64,000 nt of DNA from Camellia lanceoleosa. Lineage: Eukaryota > Streptophyta > Magnoliopsida > Ericales > Theaceae. The stretch spans positions 59,615,649 to 59,679,648 of the forward strand of contig CM045758.1 in assembly GCA_025200525.1 (NCBI GenBank). Reading direction: 5' to 3'. The translations under genes were made by a program, and so were the position numbers. Of the stretch, positions 60,784-64,000 are shown piece after piece. Each line of letters opens with the position of its first letter. Position 1 is the first letter of the stretch. The notes under the pieces were generated by a model, which made no database searches, had not been told where the DNA came from, and saw only the letters and a list, made by a program, of their open reading frames with translations.

Positions 60784-63121
60784 GTACAAGAACTGCCCTA
60801 TAGGATGTTGTATAATGCATAGATAAACATATTTGATCTTTTTTGAGAAGCACAATGGTACAGTACAAGCAGCTTTTAGCACAAAATTAAAGCTACGGTC
60901 TATAATATATAGATTTCGACCTCTACTGAAATTTGATCAACATTGATATTGCGAACTTCTGGTGCTGTCACTACTTTGCCAACCTTTGAAGGTAAACCAA
61001 TTGCCTTGTTTTCAACCCCCACGCTCTTTGTACTTTTCATTGGATGACATTTGATCTGCATATCATTACTATTGTGAAAATAAACATTGTTTCCAATCGA
61101 AATATTCTGAAAATTGACATATTTTTATCAAAACACTTCACTTATATAGCCTACCAAAATAGTTATAATTACAATAGTTTACCCCATCCAGTTATAGTAG
61201 TAGCATCTTTTTCTAATTCTAAAACAAGCATAGCCATAAATTCACTTTGGAAGCCTGGAACCATGGCCAGGGAACCCTTGCATTGAAGAAACATTGCAAT
61301 AATAAAAGAGTTTACAATACCAAATTGTGCTCTATCACTCTTTTTGAATAAGTTGGGTGTCGGGAAAGGGAAGGGGGAATTGGGGGTGGCAGTTGGCAGG
61401 AAATAGAAGGGGTTGGTTGGTGGTAATGGGTGCATTGCAGTGGGGGTGGCAATTAGTGGTGGTTATTTTTGTTGGTTTATATGTATACATGTACGTATAT
61501 GTGTGTGAATACGAGTTTAGTTCAGAGGAGAGGAAGAAGATGAGGGTATTTAGGTGATTTCAAGAACCGTTAACAAAAGTTACATGTGTGTTTTAGTCCA
61601 CAAACCACAAGTAGTGATGTGCTTATTTCTTAATATTAGGAGGTAGACTGCACATTCTACGTCACATGGGGTGAAGTGAATTTTGCCAACAAATGTCACC
61701 AACTTTAAAGAAGAGGTTGTGACTCAATGCAATGGCAAGTGCTACCTGCCTTGAGCCTTGTGGAGACGGTTTGAGTCACGAAGTCAGCCTCCCAACAAAA
61801 AAGAGGAAGATCACAGACCTATTACTTCTTCCATTCCATGCTTAAAGGGAGCCTTGCGTAATGGGTACGACCTATTTAGGTCATATTTCTTAGGGTTTAT
61901 TACACTTTCTACTCCTAAACTATTGTCAAATTATCTATTTGGTCCTTGAACTATCGATTGTCTACTAGGTACCTAAAGTATATAAGTCAAAGTCTATTTA
62001 GTCCCTAAACTATCGATTGAATCGATTAAATCCCTAAAGTATTTAATTCAAATCTATTTAGTCCTTAAAAGGATTACAAAAATAAAATATAAACCAATAA
62101 GTATTATAAATTAGTAAAATACCGAATCTAGTTAAAATTTGATTTCAAACAAACTTTAAAATTTTAATGTCTTTGAAAAGTGGCGTCAGTCCTTATGGTG
62201 AATTTCCTTTATAACAGTAAGTGTAATTATCTATAGTATTTTCTTAATTATCTTTTACAATGGCTACATGCTCGCTTTTATCTAGTATTATATTCTAGAT
62301 TTCGTTTATAATTTCTAATTGATTGTTTTTAAATTTGTCGTAAGTTTTTTTTAGCTGTTACTATAGCATGTTGTCGTAATTTCTATAGCATGTTGTATAT
62401 ACTCATTGAAAAAAGGAAACTGGCAACTAATTAGCTGTTACTGATCTGGTTTTCCATTAGGAGGCGATTTCTTGTGTCCGCAAGTGATTTTAGTTCGCCA
62501 GATTTATGACCTTGTGAGGGGCTGCATTACTTTTAACTCACCTTTTCTAGAGTTGCAATTCTATCATTTTGGTTAATACCTGCAGTTGGAATGAACTCTT
62601 GCCTTTTTGTTGGACTTTATGCATTCACATTTTTACTGAATTACGTAATTTATTATTATTCAGAAACTTGGGTCATCTGGTCAGCGAAATGCTACAAGGT
62701 GTGGTCTTTGGTGGGTAGAAATGTTGAAGACAAGGGATCAGTTTAAAGAGGTCGCATCACATTTTCAGATTTACGTGAGGTAAATTAGAAAGAAGATGAA
62801 GAAATTGAGTTAGGTTTAAAAACAAAAATTAAAGGAATTAAGAATTTGTTTGATTTTGGCTCTAAATTCGTACCGTGTAAGATATATTTTGCAGCTGCTG
62901 TGGAAAAATTCTTTACTATTCCATGCTGGTGTTGAATTTGTGTAGGTCACAGCACAGGACAAAGCCCAAAAATACAAATAAGTTGATATTTTTGTTTCAC
63001 TAAACTAGAATGGAGTTTTATCTGTTCTATTTGTTGGGTGGAAATTGACTCCCTAATAATTTTTGGGTTGTTCATGATAGCAAACAGAAACTCTTAGTAA
63101 CACAACACGATCTTTTTCTAG
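60784..63121. other. Intergenic region with possible SINE and AT-rich repeats
   Basis: No exon recognised. 61715-61810 has tRNA-like pol III boxes (TGGCAAGTGC, then GGTTTGAGTC) of a possible SINE, without a clear target duplication. 61895-62070 repeats CTATTTAGTCC/CCTAAACTATCGATTG-type phrases, like one arm of a Mutator-type element. 61360-61460 is G-rich. 62460-62760 has short open stretches I could not assign. Confidence 0.4.
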
Positions 63122-63390
63122 GTGGAAGGGTTTTGCTTGGGGCATGGGAAATATGAGGATGATGGATGAGTTTGTAGCTGCAGGAATCTGAAAGAAGCTT
63201 GGTATCATCGGATTTTGCTTTGGAGTTGGCCGACTAATAGATGCGCATGCGCTCACCCAGGACAGGGGTGCCTATTTTGGCATTGGGGTTTCATTCTATG
63301 GCACAAGAATTGACCCATCTGTCGTTGCTAATATAAAGGTGCCTGTATTGTTCATTGTGGGTGACAATGATTCGAGTTGTCTGGTCAGTG
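63122..63390 (+). pseudogene. Dienelactone hydrolase family fragment
   Basis: After an AG acceptor (63120-63121) the frame reads MDEFVAAGI, then an in-frame TGA (63189-63191), then KKLGIIGFCFGVGRLIDA, GVSFYGTRIDPS and KVPVLFIVGDND. This is the alpha/beta-hydrolase core of dienelactone hydrolases: GFCFG carries the nucleophile Cys and GDND precedes the catalytic Asp region. A Gly normally following FCFG is Val here. The amino-terminal exons and the His-containing end are not found. Nonsense and truncation make it a pseudogene. Plant members are often plastid proteins. Confidence 0.75.
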
Positions 63391-63424
63391 CCTTGGTATA
63401 TGATTTTTTGAATGTGAATTTTGA

Positions 63425-63780
63425 TGTAGATGTGGATGTATTGTATTTTAGAAAATATTAATAATTTGTACAGGGAATGAATTAATAGAATGAATTAATA
63501 GATGTGGATGTAGATGTGGATGTATTGTATTTTGATGTAGATGTGAATTTTATTTTTACAGATGGTTTTTGGCATGGAAAAGTGGATATTCTTTATTTTT
63601 GTGCGGAGGACATTGTTTTTTTTATAATCTGTTATTATGTTGTCCTTTGTTTTTTTTTTTTATTATTATTGTTCATACAGATAACTATTGGCATGGTACA
63701 AATTGCTTATGACATAGAACATATTACTTTTGGCATGGTATAGATTACCATTTGACATGGTATTGTGGATATTTCTTTTT
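63425..63780. repeat. Degenerate short tandem repeats
   Basis: GATGTAGATGTGGATGTATTGTATTTT-like units recur at 63424-63555, with an internal duplicate of GGAATGAATTAATAGA. Then TTGGCATGG recurs at 63570-63760 (63570, 63690, 63731, with variant TTGACATGG at 63752), spaced about 20-120 bp. Confidence 0.6.
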
Positions 63781-64000
63781 TTATGTACGGCAAAACATGA
63801 TTTTTGTATAATCTTCTGTTTTGTATAGAATTATTATTTTATGTTGGATTATGCTTGATTCGTATGGAATTTCTATTATATTTTGAATTTGATGTTAAAA
63901 GTTAATTTTCTTGGAGTGTTATTATTATTTTTATATACAAGGTACAGGTTGCATAGAATAAATACAGGTTGTGGCGAAATAAATATATATATGTATAAAA

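Overview
This is nuclear DNA of a flowering plant, most likely a eudicot. It is AT-rich and dominated by transposable elements. The gene remnants are plant types: cytosolic GAPDH, a VIP1/RF2a-type bZIP, an exon resembling the plant-only RNA polymerase V largest subunit, peptide N-glycanase, an RCC1/BTB protein and a dienelactone hydrolase. I found no intact protein-coding gene. The species cannot be named from the sequence.

Layout. 1-2.5 kb is low-complexity, with a (GA)n microsatellite and GT-rich DNA. 2.5-3.9 kb looks like a Ty3/gypsy-type LTR. 5.2-8.3 kb holds an inverted-repeat element, a hAT-like element with an 8-bp target duplication, and a Mutator-like element. 8.9-10.6 kb is a probable solo LTR with a 5-bp target duplication. 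11.2-11.9 kb carries three exons of a broken GAPDH gene on the minus strand. 13.1-15.2 kb is a three-copy, roughly 780-bp tandem array. 16.1-22.7 kb holds Harbinger-like and Mutator-like elements, including a Pack-MULE-like insert nested inside a Harbinger element.

22.7-47.2 kb is the most interesting part. A telo-box/TATA promoter leads into a candidate box C/D snoRNA at 22907-23010. It is followed at once by a tandem duplication of a roughly 5.9-kb unit: copy A at 23007-31544 and copy B at 31538-47225. The copies join at a GATTCTC microhomology beside a TC microsatellite. The unit carries two further snoRNA candidates. One guide (31695-31706, copy B only) is complementary to a conserved 18S rRNA stretch. 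The other (23242-23253) is complementary to a conserved 25S stretch; it is intact in A and mismatched in B. Each copy was later expanded by its own insertions: A by a 1.5-kb segment, a foldback element and hAT-like pieces, and B by about 9.8 kb of Ty1/copia elements. The unit ends in an RNase H-like domain.

48.5-50.0 kb holds three small inverted-repeat elements. 51.8-63.4 kb is a run of intron-bearing, broken fragments of at least five unrelated host genes (bZIP, Pol V-like, PNGase, RCC1/BTB and dienelactone hydrolase), which could reflect Helitron-type capture or gene-island decay.

Target duplications, splice sites, stops and complementarities were read directly from the sequence. Family names and rRNA targets rest on recall of conserved motifs and were not database-checked.
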